Assembly (NCBI RefSeq): GCF_001305595.1
Contig: NZ_CP012401.1
Location: 2,305,001-2,369,000, forward strand
Direction: 5' to 3'
Source of the DNA: Azospirillum thiophilum
GTDB taxonomy: Bacteria; Pseudomonadota; Alphaproteobacteria; Azospirillales; Azospirillaceae
Length of the DNA stretch: 64,000 bases
The notes under the pieces are model-generated. The model was not told the origin of the DNA. It saw nothing but the letters and a program-made list of their open reading frames with translations, and searched no databases. Shown here in pieces: positions 44,167 to 53,170 of this stretch (the first letter of the stretch is position 1; every line of letters begins with the position of its first letter). A program made the position numbers and the translations under genes.

Positions 44167-46860
44167 ATGGTTGCGGTCGATCTGCAGAGCATGATTTCCC
44201 GGCTGAATCCTCTGTGCCGGCGGGCGCTGGAGGCTGCGGCCGGCCAGACGCTGTCGCGCACGCACTATAATTGCGAGATCGAGCATTGGCTTCTTCAGCT
44301 GATCGGCGCAGCCGACGGCGACATCTCCGCCATCCTGCGCGTCTATGAGATCGACGCCGGCCGCCTGTCGGCCGACCTGACGCGGGTGCTGGACAAGCTG
44401 AAGACCGGCAACAGCCGGGCTCCGGCGCTGTCGCCCAACCTGGTGCAACTGATGCGCGAGGCCTGGGTGCTGGCGTCGCTGCAATATGGCGAGGGGGCGG
44501 TGCGCTCGGGCCATCTGCTGGCGGCGCTGCTGTCCGACGAGTCGCTGGCGGCCCAGGCGCGCGACATGTCGGGCCAGTTCGCCCGCATCACGCCGGACAC
44601 GCTGCGCCGCGACCTGCCCAAGATCGTCGCCGACACCGCCGAGGCGCGGACCTCCGCCCCGGTCGGCGCTCCCGGTGCCGGGGCCGGTGCGGGCGGTGCT
44701 GCCGGCGGTGCGCCCAAGGCGGGCGGGGCGACCCCCAACCTCGACCAGTACACCATCGACCTGACCGACCGCGCCAAGAACGGCAAGATCGATCCGGTGC
44801 TCGGCCGCGACGCCGAGATCCGCCAGATCATCGACGTGCTGACCCGCCGCCGCCAGAACAACCCGATCCTGACCGGCGAGGCCGGCGTCGGCAAGACGGC
44901 GGTGGTCGAGGGCTTCGCGCTGCGCATCGCCACCGGCGACGTGCCGCCCGATCTCCGCAACGTCCGCCTGCTGTCGCTCGACCTCGGCCTGCTCCAGGCC
45001 GGCGCCGGCATGAAGGGCGAGTTCGAGAACCGGCTGAAGGGCGTGATCGACGAGGTCAAGGGCTCCAGCCAGCCGATCGTCATGTTCATCGACGAGGCGC
45101 ACACCCTGATCGGCGCCGGCGGGCAGGCGGGGCAGAACGACGCCGCCAACCTGCTGAAGCCGGCGCTGGCGCGCGGCGAGATGCGCACCGTCGCCGCCAC
45201 CACCTGGGCCGAGTACAAGAAGTATTTCGAGAAGGATCCGGCGCTGACCCGGCGCTTCCAGGTGGTGAAGGTGGAGGAGCCGGCGGAGCCGGCCGCCGTC
45301 GACATGATGCGCGGCCTGACCGCCACCCTGGAGAAGCACCACAAGGTCCGCATCGTGACCGAGGGGCTGATCGAAGCGGTCCGGCTGTCCAGCCGCTACA
45401 TCCCGGCGCGCCAGCTGCCCGACAAGGCGGTCAGCCTGCTCGACACCGCCTGCGCCCGCGTGGCGATGAGCCAGACCGCGACCCCGCCGGCCATCGAGGA
45501 TCGCCGCCGCACCATCCAGCTGACCGAGACCGAGGTCGCGATCCTGGAGCGCGAGGAGGCCATCGGCATCGACCATGCCGAGCTGCTCGCCGCGCTGAAG
45601 GACAAGATCGCCGCCACCCAGGCCGACCTGGAGGCGCTGGAGGCGCGCTGGGCCAAGGAGCTGGAGCTGGTCCGCGCCATCAACGAGACGCGCGACCAGC
45701 TGGTCGCCGCGCACGAGCAGTCCAAGGCGCCCGCCGCCGAGGGGGCCGTTGCGGCCGAGCCGCTCGACGCCGACGCGCTGAACGCCAGGCTGAGCGCGCT
45801 GACCGGCGAGCTGGCCGCGCTGCAGGGCGAGGATCCGCTGGTCAAGGTCGCGGTGGACGGGCAGGCGGTGGCCGAGGTGGTCGCCAACTGGACCGGCGTG
45901 CCGGTCGGCCGCATGGTCTCCAACGAGATCAAGACCATCCTGTCGCTGGCCGACCGGATGAAGGAGCGCATCATCGGCCAGGACCACGCGCTGGACGCCA
46001 TCGCCCAGGCGATGTGGACCAGCCGGGCCAAGCTGACCGACCCGCGCAAGCCGATCGGCGTCTTCCTGATGGTCGGCACGTCCGGCGTCGGCAAGACCGA
46101 GACGGCGCTGACGCTGGCCGACCTGATCTATGGCGGCGAGCAGAACGTCACCACCATCAACATGACCGAGTACAAGGAGGAGCATAAGGTCTCGCTCCTG
46201 CTGGGATCCCCTCCGGGCTATGTCGGCTTCGGCGAGGGCGGCGTGCTGACCGAGGCGGTTCGCCGCCGGCCCTACAGCGTCGTCCTGCTGGACGAGCTGG
46301 AGAAGGCCCATCCCGGCGTGCAGGACATCTTCTTCCAGGTGTTCGACAAGGGCACGATCAAGGACGGCGAAGGCCGCGACATCGACTTCAAGAACACCGT
46401 CATCATCATGACGTCGAACGCCGGCACCGACCTGATCCACAAGCTGAGCGCCGACCCGGAGACCGCACCCGAGGCCGAAGGCCTGCTGGAGGCGCTGCAT
46501 CCGGAACTGCAGAAGAGCTTCAAGCCGGCCTTCCTCGGCCGCTGCACGGTCATCCCCTATTTCCAGCTGTCGGACGAGAATCTGTCGAAGATCGTCGTCC
46601 TGCAACTGAACCGCATCGCCAAGCGGGTGGTGCAGAACTACAAGGCCGCCTTCTCCTATTCCGACGATCTGGTCCAGAGCATCGTCGGCCGCTGCCAGGA
46701 GGTGTCGAGCGGCGCTCGCAACATCGAGACCATCCTGAGCCGCACGTTGCTGCCGGAGATCTCCTCCCGCATCCTCGCCCGCATGGGCGACGGCGAGCCG
46801 ATCACCCGCGTCCATGTCTCGGTCGATGGCGAAGACCGTTTCGTCTACGACATCGCCTGA
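44167..46860 (+). CDS. tssH: T6SS sheath-disassembly ATPase TssH (ClpV)
   Basis: The 897-residue AAA+ protein has an N-terminal Clp domain (about 1-150) with a Gly/Ala-rich linker (160-190). It has two ATPase domains: the first with GEAGVGKT (237-244) and VMFIDEAHTLIG, the second with GTSGVGKT (about 637-644) and VLLDELEKAHPG. A middle coiled-coil domain lies between, around residues 430-540. ClpV recycles contracted TssBC sheaths. The start follows AAGGGGGTGGAGCT, a strong ribosome-binding site. The ClpV form rather than ClpB is indicated by the N-domain start (VDLQSMISRLNPLCRRALEAAAG) and the T6SS context. Confidence 0.97.
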   Translation: MVAVDLQSMISRLNPLCRRALEAAAGQTLSRTHYNCEIEHWLLQLIGAADGDISAILRVYEIDAGRLSADLTRVLDKLKTGNSRAPALSPNLVQLMREAWVLASLQYGEGAVRSGHLLAALLSDESLAAQARDMSGQFARITPDTLRRDLPKIVADTAEARTSAPVGAPGAGAGAGGAAGGAPKAGGATPNLDQYTIDLTDRAKNGKIDPVLGRDAEIRQIIDVLTRRRQNNPILTGEAGVGKTAVVEGFALRIATGDVPPDLRNVRLLSLDLGLLQAGAGMKGEFENRLKGVIDEVKGSSQPIVMFIDEAHTLIGAGGQAGQNDAANLLKPALARGEMRTVAATTWAEYKKYFEKDPALTRRFQVVKVEEPAEPAAVDMMRGLTATLEKHHKVRIVTEGLIEAVRLSSRYIPARQLPDKAVSLLDTACARVAMSQTATPPAIEDRRRTIQLTETEVAILEREEAIGIDHAELLAALKDKIAATQADLEALEARWAKELELVRAINETRDQLVAAHEQSKAPAAEGAVAAEPLDADALNARLSALTGELAALQGEDPLVKVAVDGQAVAEVVANWTGVPVGRMVSNEIKTILSLADRMKERIIGQDHALDAIAQAMWTSRAKLTDPRKPIGVFLMVGTSGVGKTETALTLADLIYGGEQNVTTINMTEYKEEHKVSLLLGSPPGYVGFGEGGVLTEAVRRRPYSVVLLDELEKAHPGVQDIFFQVFDKGTIKDGEGRDIDFKNTVIIMTSNAGTDLIHKLSADPETAPEAEGLLEALHPELQKSFKPAFLGRCTVIPYFQLSDENLSKIVVLQLNRIAKRVVQNYKAAFSYSDDLVQSIVGRCQEVSSGARNIETILSRTLLPEISSRILARMGDGEPITRVHVSVDGEDRFVYDIA

Positions 46861-46927
46861 CGCCCCGGGGCGGGGCCGCAAAAAAGTGGCGGGCGGTGAC
46901 GCCCGTCACAGCGACCGCCTCAATTCT

Positions 46928-46944
46928 TTGGTAACCATACTGCA
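46928..46944 (+). promoter_or_regulatory. Candidate sigma-54 promoter of hcp
   Basis: TTGGTAACCATACTGCA has GG and GC exactly 10 bp apart, as in -24/-12 promoters, but four mismatches to TTGGCACG-N4-TTGCA. It lies 53 bp before the hcp start, leaving a leader of about 40 bases. No sigma-54 activator gene is seen in the window. Confidence 0.35.
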
Positions 46945-46996
46945 CAGATCACGCTTACCTGTTAAGACCGACCCTTAAGAGAGCGAGGAGACAACC

Positions 46997-47473
46997 ATGG
47001 CGATCTACATCAAGTACGACGGCATCGACGGCGAGGCCACCCACGAGACCCACAAGAAGTGGCTCGACGTCGGGTCGCTGCAGTGGGGCGTCGGCCGCGC
47101 CATCAGCACCCCGTCGGGTGCGACCACCAACCGCGAGGCGTCGGAGCCGTCGGTGTCGGAAGTGACCATCACCAAGCTGATGGACAGCTCCTCGCCGAAG
47201 TTCTTCGTCGAGTCCTGCACCGGTGCCATCGGCAAGAAGGTGCAGATCCACCTCGTCACCACAGGCAGCCCGGGCAACACCTATGCCGAGTACACCCTGA
47301 CCAACGCGCTGGTCTCGGCCTACTCGATGTCGTCGGGCGGCGACCGTCCGTCGGAGTCGATCTCCATCAGCTTCACCAAGATGGAGTACAAGTTCATCCC
47401 CTACGACGACAAGAACAAGGCCGGCACGCCGATCTCGGTCTCCTACGACCTGTCGACGACCAAGAGCGCCTAA
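46997..47473 (+). CDS. hcp: T6SS tube protein Hcp (TssD)
   Basis: The 158-residue protein is a typical Hcp1-type tube subunit: AIYIKYDGIDGEATHETHKKW at the start, a central VSEVTITKLMDSSSPKFFVESCTG segment and a SISFTKMEYKF strand near the end. Hexamers stack into the tube that carries or chaperones effectors. AGCGAGGAG just before ATG is a strong ribosome-binding site, fitting a highly expressed gene. It has its own leader and a candidate promoter, and is followed by an inverted-repeat element before vgrG. Confidence 0.97.
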   Translation: MAIYIKYDGIDGEATHETHKKWLDVGSLQWGVGRAISTPSGATTNREASEPSVSEVTITKLMDSSSPKFFVESCTGAIGKKVQIHLVTTGSPGNTYAEYTLTNALVSAYSMSSGGDRPSESISISFTKMEYKFIPYDDKNKAGTPISVSYDLSTTKSA

Positions 47474-47484
47474 GTTCGGCTCCG

Positions 47485-47573
47485 CTTGCCCCCACCCTAA
47501 CCCTCCCCCGCTGGGCGGGGGAGGGAATGTCCCCCTCCCCTGCGAAGCGGGGGAGGGTCGGGGAGGGGGCAAG
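47485..47573. repeat. GC-rich inverted-repeat element, copy 3 (short form)
   Basis: The element lies between hcp and vgrG. The two 27-bp arms, beginning CTTGCCCCC and ending CCCTCCCCCGC, differ at three positions. The middle holds only two short hairpins, without the GACCTTCGGTC core of copies 1 and 2. It may also act as a partial terminator after hcp. Confidence 0.8.
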
Positions 47574-47619
47574 ACCTTCCTCGACCATCGCTTCCCAACG
47601 CAAATAGGACCAAGCCCGC

Positions 47620-49740
47620 ATGTCGGATGCGCCCACCATCTCGCAGACCGGCCGGCTTCTGTCGCTGACCTCGCCGCTTGGCGCGGACGTGCTGATCCCG
47701 GTGTCCGTCGAGGGGGAGGAGGGGCTGTCGCGCCTGTTCCGCTACACCGTCTCGATGATCTCGCCGCGCCTGACCATCGCCCCGGCCGACATCCTGGGCA
47801 AGTCGCTGACGCTGTCCATCGCCCGCAAGGGCGGCAGTCCCCGCGTGATCAACGGCATCGTCAAGAGCTTCTCCGCCGGGCCGCTCGCCCTGCGCGGCTA
47901 TCGCCGCTACACGGCGGAGATCGTGCCGGCGCTGTGGCTGGCCACCCTGCGCTCCGATTGCCAGGTGTTCCAGGAGAAGACCGTCGTCCAGATCGTCGAT
48001 GCCATGCTGTCCGACTGCGGCGTGACCGAGGTGAAGAAGCAGGGGCTGTCCGGCACCCACAATGCCCGGCCGGTCTGCGTCCAGTACCGCGAGACGCATT
48101 ACGACTTCATCGCCCGCCTGCTGCAGGACGAGGGCATCTATTTCTATTTCCAGCACGAGGCCGGCAAGCACACGCTGGTGCTGAGCGACAGCGCGTCGGG
48201 CTACACCGACTGCCTGGACAAGGACGTCGTCCATGCCGCCGCCTCTCAGGGGAACATGCTGGCCATCGACAGCTGGTCGCATTCCCAATCCTACGTGTCC
48301 GGCAAATGGACGCTGAAGGACTATAATTTCGAGACGCCCAGCACCGACCTGTCGGCCAGCACGACCACCGTGCTCGGCGTGTCCGCCTTCAAGTCGCACG
48401 AACGGTTCGAATATCCCGGCAGCCACATGGTCAAGGCCGACGGCACCACCCTGTCCCGACTGCGGATGGAGGAGACCGAGACCGGCTACGAGCGGGTGGA
48501 GGCCGGCGCGACCTATCGCGGCCTGTTCTCCGGCGGCAAGATCTCGATGACCGACCATGCGGTGAGCGCCGAGGTCGGCAAGGGCTATGTCCTGACCGAG
48601 CTGACGCTGAGCGCGCAGGACGAGAGCCATCTCGGCAACAGCGGCGCGCCGCCCCACTTCTCCTGCCGCTTCGCCGCGATCCCCGAGGCCACCGTGTTCC
48701 GCCCGCCGCCGGTGCCGCGCCCGCGCACCCACGGGCCGGACACCGCGGTCGTGGTGGGTCCCAGTGGCGAGGAGATCTATTGCGACAAGTACGGCCGGGT
48801 GCGGGTGCAGTTCCATTGGGACCGCAAGGGCGCCAACGACGAGAAGAGCTTCGTCTGGCTGCGCGTCGCCCAGACCATGGCCGGCAAGAGCTGGGGCACG
48901 ATCTTCACGCCGCGCGTCGGCATGGAGGTGCTGGTCGACTATATCGGCGGCGACCCCGACCGGCCGCTGATCGTCGGCTGCGTCTACAACGCCGAGAACA
49001 TGCCGCCCTACACGCTGCCCGACAACAAGACCCAGAGCGGCATCAAGACCCGCTCCAGCAAGGGCGGCGACGCGGCGACCTTCAACGAGCTGCGCTTCGA
49101 GGACAAGAAGGACGCGGAGGAGATCTACTTCCACGCCCAGAAGGACTTCACCCGGATGGTGGAGAACGACGACACGCTGACCGTCGATCACGACCAGACC
49201 ATCACCGTCAAGAACGACCGCACCGAGACGGTGTCGGAAGGCAATGAGTCCGTCACCATCTCCAAGGGCAACCGCAGCGTCACCGTGTCGGAGGGCAACG
49301 ACACCCACGCGGTGAGCAAGGGCAACCAGACCCTGACGGTGGGGGAGGGCAACCGGACCGTCACCGTCTCCAAGGGCAACGACACCCACACGGTCAGCAA
49401 GGGAAACCGGTCGGTCGATGTCGGGCAGGGCAACGACAGCCTCAAGGTCGGCCAGGGCGACATGTCCATCGACGTCAGCCAGGGCGATTATACGCTCAAG
49501 CTCGGCATGGGCGACGTCTCGGTGACGGCCAGCACCGGCAAGATCACCCTGCAGGCGACCACCTCCATCGAACTGAAGGTCGGGGCCAACAGCCTGAAGA
49601 TCGACCAGACCGGCGTCACCATCAAGGGCACCATGGTCAAGGTGACCGGCGATGCGCAGGTCCAGATCAAGGGCGCGATGACCCAGGTGAACGGCGATGC
49701 CATGGTCCAGGTCAAGGGCGGCGTGGTAACCATCAATTGA
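47620..49740 (+). CDS. vgrG: T6SS spike protein VgrG (TssI) with nonapeptide-repeat spike
   Basis: The 706-residue protein has the gp27-like head (about 10-385, with ETHYDFIARLLQDEGIYFYFQHE) and a gp5-like OB domain (about 390-470, with YGRVRVQFHWDRKG and WLRVAQTMAGKSWGTIFTPRVGMEVLVDYIGGDPDRP). A long beta-helix follows. Residues 539-637 are eleven consecutive 9-residue repeats of the form S-x-G-N-x-x-x-x-V, leading into a final strand-rich tip (638-706) with VTGDAQVQIKGAMTQVNGD. There is no C-terminal toxin domain. It is expected to trimerise and receive the PAAR tip. Confidence 0.97.
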   Translation: MSDAPTISQTGRLLSLTSPLGADVLIPVSVEGEEGLSRLFRYTVSMISPRLTIAPADILGKSLTLSIARKGGSPRVINGIVKSFSAGPLALRGYRRYTAEIVPALWLATLRSDCQVFQEKTVVQIVDAMLSDCGVTEVKKQGLSGTHNARPVCVQYRETHYDFIARLLQDEGIYFYFQHEAGKHTLVLSDSASGYTDCLDKDVVHAAASQGNMLAIDSWSHSQSYVSGKWTLKDYNFETPSTDLSASTTTVLGVSAFKSHERFEYPGSHMVKADGTTLSRLRMEETETGYERVEAGATYRGLFSGGKISMTDHAVSAEVGKGYVLTELTLSAQDESHLGNSGAPPHFSCRFAAIPEATVFRPPPVPRPRTHGPDTAVVVGPSGEEIYCDKYGRVRVQFHWDRKGANDEKSFVWLRVAQTMAGKSWGTIFTPRVGMEVLVDYIGGDPDRPLIVGCVYNAENMPPYTLPDNKTQSGIKTRSSKGGDAATFNELRFEDKKDAEEIYFHAQKDFTRMVENDDTLTVDHDQTITVKNDRTETVSEGNESVTISKGNRSVTVSEGNDTHAVSKGNQTLTVGEGNRTVTVSKGNDTHTVSKGNRSVDVGQGNDSLKVGQGDMSIDVSQGDYTLKLGMGDVSVTASTGKITLQATTSIELKVGANSLKIDQTGVTIKGTMVKVTGDAQVQIKGAMTQVNGDAMVQVKGGVVTIN

Positions 49741-49787
49741 CGAACCGCCGTCCACACTGGGGCGGTCTTGCGAGCGGGGTTGGGACG

Positions 49788-50372
49788 GTGGAGATCGGGC
49801 TGTTGCCGAAGTTGCGGTTCGCCCGCGCGGCCGAAGCGGTCGCGGGGCTGGACCTGTCGCCGGAGGCCAAGGCGCTGTTCGCGCCGAACGCCCCGACGGC
49901 GGCTTTCCTGAAGGCGTTGATCGACGCCGAGCTGTATGTGGACGCGATCCGGCTGCTGGGCATGGCCCTGCCGCGGCGCGAGGCGGTGTGGTGGGGCTGT
50001 CTCGCCGCCCGCGGTGCGCTGCCGCCGGAGCCGGCCCCGGCCGACGCCGCGGCGCTGGCCGCTGCGGAGGCCTGGGTCTACCGCCCGACCGAGGAGAACC
50101 GCCGCGCCACCTTCGCCCCGGCCGAGGCGATGAATTTCGAGACCGCCTGCGCCTATGCCGCCATGGCCGCCTTCTGGTCGGGCGGCAGCCTCGCCCCGCC
50201 CGAGGCGGCGGTGGTGGTGCCGCCGGGCGACGGGCTGACCGGCACCGCCTGCGCCGCCGCCGTCCTGATCGCCGCCGCCGCGGTGCCGAAGGAGGCCGTC
50301 GCCCGCCAGCGCGCCGCGCTGGTCCAGGCGCTGGACATCGCCAATGGCGGCAGCGGCAAGATGGGGGCGTGA
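49788..50372 (+). CDS. Conserved-looking hypothetical protein between vgrG and fha (DUF6931-like?)
   Basis: From GTG 49788 the protein has 194 residues; a TTG at 49737 would overlap the vgrG stop and add 17. It is a helical, Ala-rich cytoplasmic protein with Trp- and Tyr-rich segments (AVWWGCLAARGAL, AEAWVYRPTEENRR, CAYAAMAAFWSGGSLAPP). From memory, a family called DUF6931 is found at this T6SS position; I cannot verify it here. It lies 4 bp before the FHA gene. Likely an adaptor or accessory protein for VgrG or FHA, by context only. Confidence 0.65.
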   Translation: MEIGLLPKLRFARAAEAVAGLDLSPEAKALFAPNAPTAAFLKALIDAELYVDAIRLLGMALPRREAVWWGCLAARGALPPEPAPADAAALAAAEAWVYRPTEENRRATFAPAEAMNFETACAYAAMAAFWSGGSLAPPEAAVVVPPGDGLTGTACAAAVLIAAAAVPKEAVARQRAALVQALDIANGGSGKMGA

Positions 50373-50376
50373 TCCG

Positions 50377-51726
50377 ATGAAGCTGCGCCTGACCCTGATC
50401 CAATGCCCGCCTGCCCAGGGCGGCGACATTTCCCGCGACCTGGGAACCGGCCGCCTGGTGATCGGCCGCGGTCCCGATTGCGACTGGGTGCTGAACGACA
50501 CTGAACGGATGCTGTCCAAGATCCACTGCATGGTGGAGTTCAAGGGCGGCGTCTACATCGTCATCGACAGTTCCACCAACGGCGTCTTCCTGAACGACGC
50601 GCCGGCCCCGATCGGGCGCGGCAACTCGGCGGTGGTCGGCGAGGGCGACCGGCTGCGGATGGGCGGCTTCGTCATGCGCGCCGGCTTTGCCGCGGATGAG
50701 GCTCCGGCCGCCAACGACCCGTTCCTGGCGGTTCTGCGCGGGTCCGACGCGCCGGCCGGCCCGGCCCCCGCCGCCGGGGCGGCGGACGACCCCTTCGCCC
50801 TGCCGGCCTTCGGGCGCGGCCCGATGTCGGTGATGGCGATCCCGGAGGATGACGACCTGTTCGGCGGGCAGCCGGAAGGCGGCGAGTCCTGGGGCAGGCC
50901 GTCCGGCGACGCCCCGCGCGGCTTCGGCGGCTGGCAGCGGACCGCGGCCGGCTCCGGCGGCGGCGAGGATCCCGACTGGCCCGGTTCCGCCCAGCCCGAT
51001 TTCGCTCCCGACAGCTTCGGCACCATGCGCGTGGCGACCGAGCGGGAGCCCGGAGCGGCCTTCCAGCCGCCACCCTCGCAACCGCCGTCCTCCGCGTCCG
51101 CCATTCCCGACGATTGGCTGGACGACCCGGTCGAGTTGTCGCCGCCCGCCGCGTCTCCGGCCGCGCCCTTCGGCGCCCCCGACTTTGCCCAGCCCGCGGA
51201 CGCCGTTCCGCAGCCATCCCCCGCACCGGCTGTTCCGCCCGCCGATTGGGGCGACGACTGGGCCGACGAACCGCTGGCCCCGCCGGCCTTCGGCGCCCGC
51301 GCGCCGGCATCCGCCACCCAGCAGTCACCGCTCCAGCCGCCCCCGTTCGAGCCGACGCCCTTCCAGTCGCCTGCGGGCTCCGACGCCCTGACCGGCCTGC
51401 TGGTCGAGGTGGTGCTGTCGCTGATGCGGCGGCAGGCGGCGCTGGAGGCCCGGTTCGGCCTCGATCCGGAGGAGACGCTGGCGCAGGGTGGCTCGATCCT
51501 GCGGCGTGCCGCCGATGCCGGTGAGGCGCTGGCCGGCCTGCGCGCCCTGCCGCCGGCCGAGGCGGAGGCGCTGCTGCGCGCCGCCGCGACCGACGGCGAG
51601 GCCCACCAGTCGGCCCTGCTGGCGGCGGTGCGGGAACTGACCGGCGAGGTCGCCGACGGCGACGCCCGGCTGGCCGCGCTCTATCGCCGGCTGCTGCCGA
51701 TCCACCGCCACGCGCTCGGCGGCTGA
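50377..51726 (+). CDS. T6SS FHA-domain protein (Fha/TagH-like)
   Basis: The ATG at 50377 gives 449 residues. The N-terminal FHA domain (about 1-105) has all key residues: Gly30-Arg31, Ser47-x-x-His50 and the S-T-N-G pattern at 66-69. A long Pro/Ala/Asp-rich disordered linker (about 115-345) follows, then a helical C-terminal domain (about 350-449) with SDALTGLLVEVVLSLMRRQAALEARF, resembling the TagH C-terminus. FHA domains bind phosphothreonine; in other T6SS the Ser/Thr kinase phosphorylates this protein to trigger assembly. The cognate kinase here is probably that at 22007-24049. Confidence 0.92.
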   Translation: MKLRLTLIQCPPAQGGDISRDLGTGRLVIGRGPDCDWVLNDTERMLSKIHCMVEFKGGVYIVIDSSTNGVFLNDAPAPIGRGNSAVVGEGDRLRMGGFVMRAGFAADEAPAANDPFLAVLRGSDAPAGPAPAAGAADDPFALPAFGRGPMSVMAIPEDDDLFGGQPEGGESWGRPSGDAPRGFGGWQRTAAGSGGGEDPDWPGSAQPDFAPDSFGTMRVATEREPGAAFQPPPSQPPSSASAIPDDWLDDPVELSPPAASPAAPFGAPDFAQPADAVPQPSPAPAVPPADWGDDWADEPLAPPAFGARAPASATQQSPLQPPPFEPTPFQSPAGSDALTGLLVEVVLSLMRRQAALEARFGLDPEETLAQGGSILRRAADAGEALAGLRALPPAEAEALLRAAATDGEAHQSALLAAVRELTGEVADGDARLAALYRRLLPIHRHALGG

Positions 51727-51790
51727 GCCGGACCGGACGGAGGGCGGAACCCATGGCAACGACCACCAGCCTGCAAGAGGAAAAGCGCCC

Positions 51791-53125
51791 ATGAGTTGGG
51801 ACGACAAGGTCATCTGGTCCGAAGGCATGTTCCTGCGGGCGCAGCATTTCCAGCAGCAGGACCGCTATGTCGAGCGGCTGGTGCGCGGTCGTGTCGGCGG
51901 CATCCGTCCCTTCGCCTGGGGCATCAGCGAGCTGACGATCAACCGCGAGCTTCTGGCGGTCGGCAAGTTCGCCGTGCTCCGCTGCAAGGGCATCCTGGAG
52001 GACGGGACGCCGATCAACATCCCCGACGACGACGATCCGCCGCCGCCGCTCGATCTGCCGGAGACGCTGGCCAACAGCATCGTCTATCTGGCATTGCCGG
52101 TGCGCCAGCGCGGCGGCGTCGAATTCGAGGTGGGCGAGAGCGCCGATGCCGCCACCCGCTATGTCGGCGAGGAGACCGAGACGGTCGACGCCATCGCCGG
52201 TTCGGCCAGCGTTTCGCGCATCCGCACCGGACGGCTGCGCCTGCGCTACCGGCTGGAGCGGCAGGAGCGTGCCGGCTACCACTGCCTCGGTCTCGCCCGC
52301 ATCCAGGAGGTGCGGTCCGACCGCCACGCCACGCTGGACGAGCGCTACATCCCGCCGACCCTCAATGTCCAGGCGCTGGCCCCGCTGGCCGGCTTCGTCA
52401 CCGAGATCCAGGGGCTGCTGAACAGCCGGACGGAGGCGCTGGCCGCCCGCGTCGCCGGCTCCAACGGGCGCGGCGCCGGCGAGATGGCCGACTTCCTGAT
52501 GCTCCAGGTCGCCAACCGCTCCGAACCGCTGTTCGCCAATCTCGCCCGCATGCCCGACATCCACCCGGAGCGGCTGCACGGCATGATGCTGGGGCTGGCC
52601 GGGGAACTGGCGACCTTCACTGCCATGAACAAGCGTCCGCCCTCCTTCCCGCCCTACCGGCACGAGGATCTGCAGAGCACGCTCGAGCCGGTGATGGCGG
52701 AGATCCGCCGGTCGCTGAGCGCGGTGCTGGAGCAGACCGCCATCCCCATCGACCTGCAGGAACGCAAGTACGGCATCCGCGTCGGCACCATCGCCGACCG
52801 CACGCTGATCACCACCGCCACCTTCGTGCTTGCGGTGCGGGCCGACATGCCGGGAGAGGCGTTGCGCCGCAATTTCCCGGCATTGGTGAAGATCGGTCCG
52901 GTCGAGCAAATCCGCGAACTCGTCAATGTGCAGTTGCCCGGAATCCGAGTAAGGCCATTGCCAGTCGCACCGCGCCAGCTGCCCTATCATGCCGGCGCCG
53001 TGTATTTCGAACTCGAACGCGGTAGCCCTATTTGGAAACAGCTTGCAACTTCGGGCGGAATCGCTGTTCATCTGGCAGGTGATTTCCCCCAGGTGGCGAT
53101 GGAGCTTTGGGCGATCCGTGGCTGA
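51791..53125 (+). CDS. tssK: T6SS baseplate protein TssK
   Basis: The 444-residue protein has the family's opening VIWSEGMFLRAQHFQQQDRYVERLV and a central conserved segment (PEDIHPERLHGMMLGLAGELATFTAMNKRPPSFPPYRHEDL, in part). The C-terminal receptor-binding-like domain ends GSPIWKQLATSGGIAVHLAGDFP. TssK connects the baseplate to TssL/TssM. It closes the recognised T6SS core genes; the sensory operon begins 45 bp later on the same strand. Confidence 0.97.
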   Translation: MSWDDKVIWSEGMFLRAQHFQQQDRYVERLVRGRVGGIRPFAWGISELTINRELLAVGKFAVLRCKGILEDGTPINIPDDDDPPPPLDLPETLANSIVYLALPVRQRGGVEFEVGESADAATRYVGEETETVDAIAGSASVSRIRTGRLRLRYRLERQERAGYHCLGLARIQEVRSDRHATLDERYIPPTLNVQALAPLAGFVTEIQGLLNSRTEALAARVAGSNGRGAGEMADFLMLQVANRSEPLFANLARMPDIHPERLHGMMLGLAGELATFTAMNKRPPSFPPYRHEDLQSTLEPVMAEIRRSLSAVLEQTAIPIDLQERKYGIRVGTIADRTLITTATFVLAVRADMPGEALRRNFPALVKIGPVEQIRELVNVQLPGIRVRPLPVAPRQLPYHAGAVYFELERGSPIWKQLATSGGIAVHLAGDFPQVAMELWAIRG

Positions 53126-53170
53126 TTCAGCACCATATCCGGACCTGACCGCAGACATGGCGGGGACGCG

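Noticed and set aside
44146..46881. Open frame of about 910 codons on the minus strand opposite tssH
   Set aside because: Mirror of the ClpV gene; no ribosome-binding site or recognisable domain.
47620..49740. Toxin domain at the VgrG C-terminus
   Set aside because: After the nonapeptide repeats the sequence continues as a short strand-rich spike tip and ends; no enzyme motifs or extension are present.
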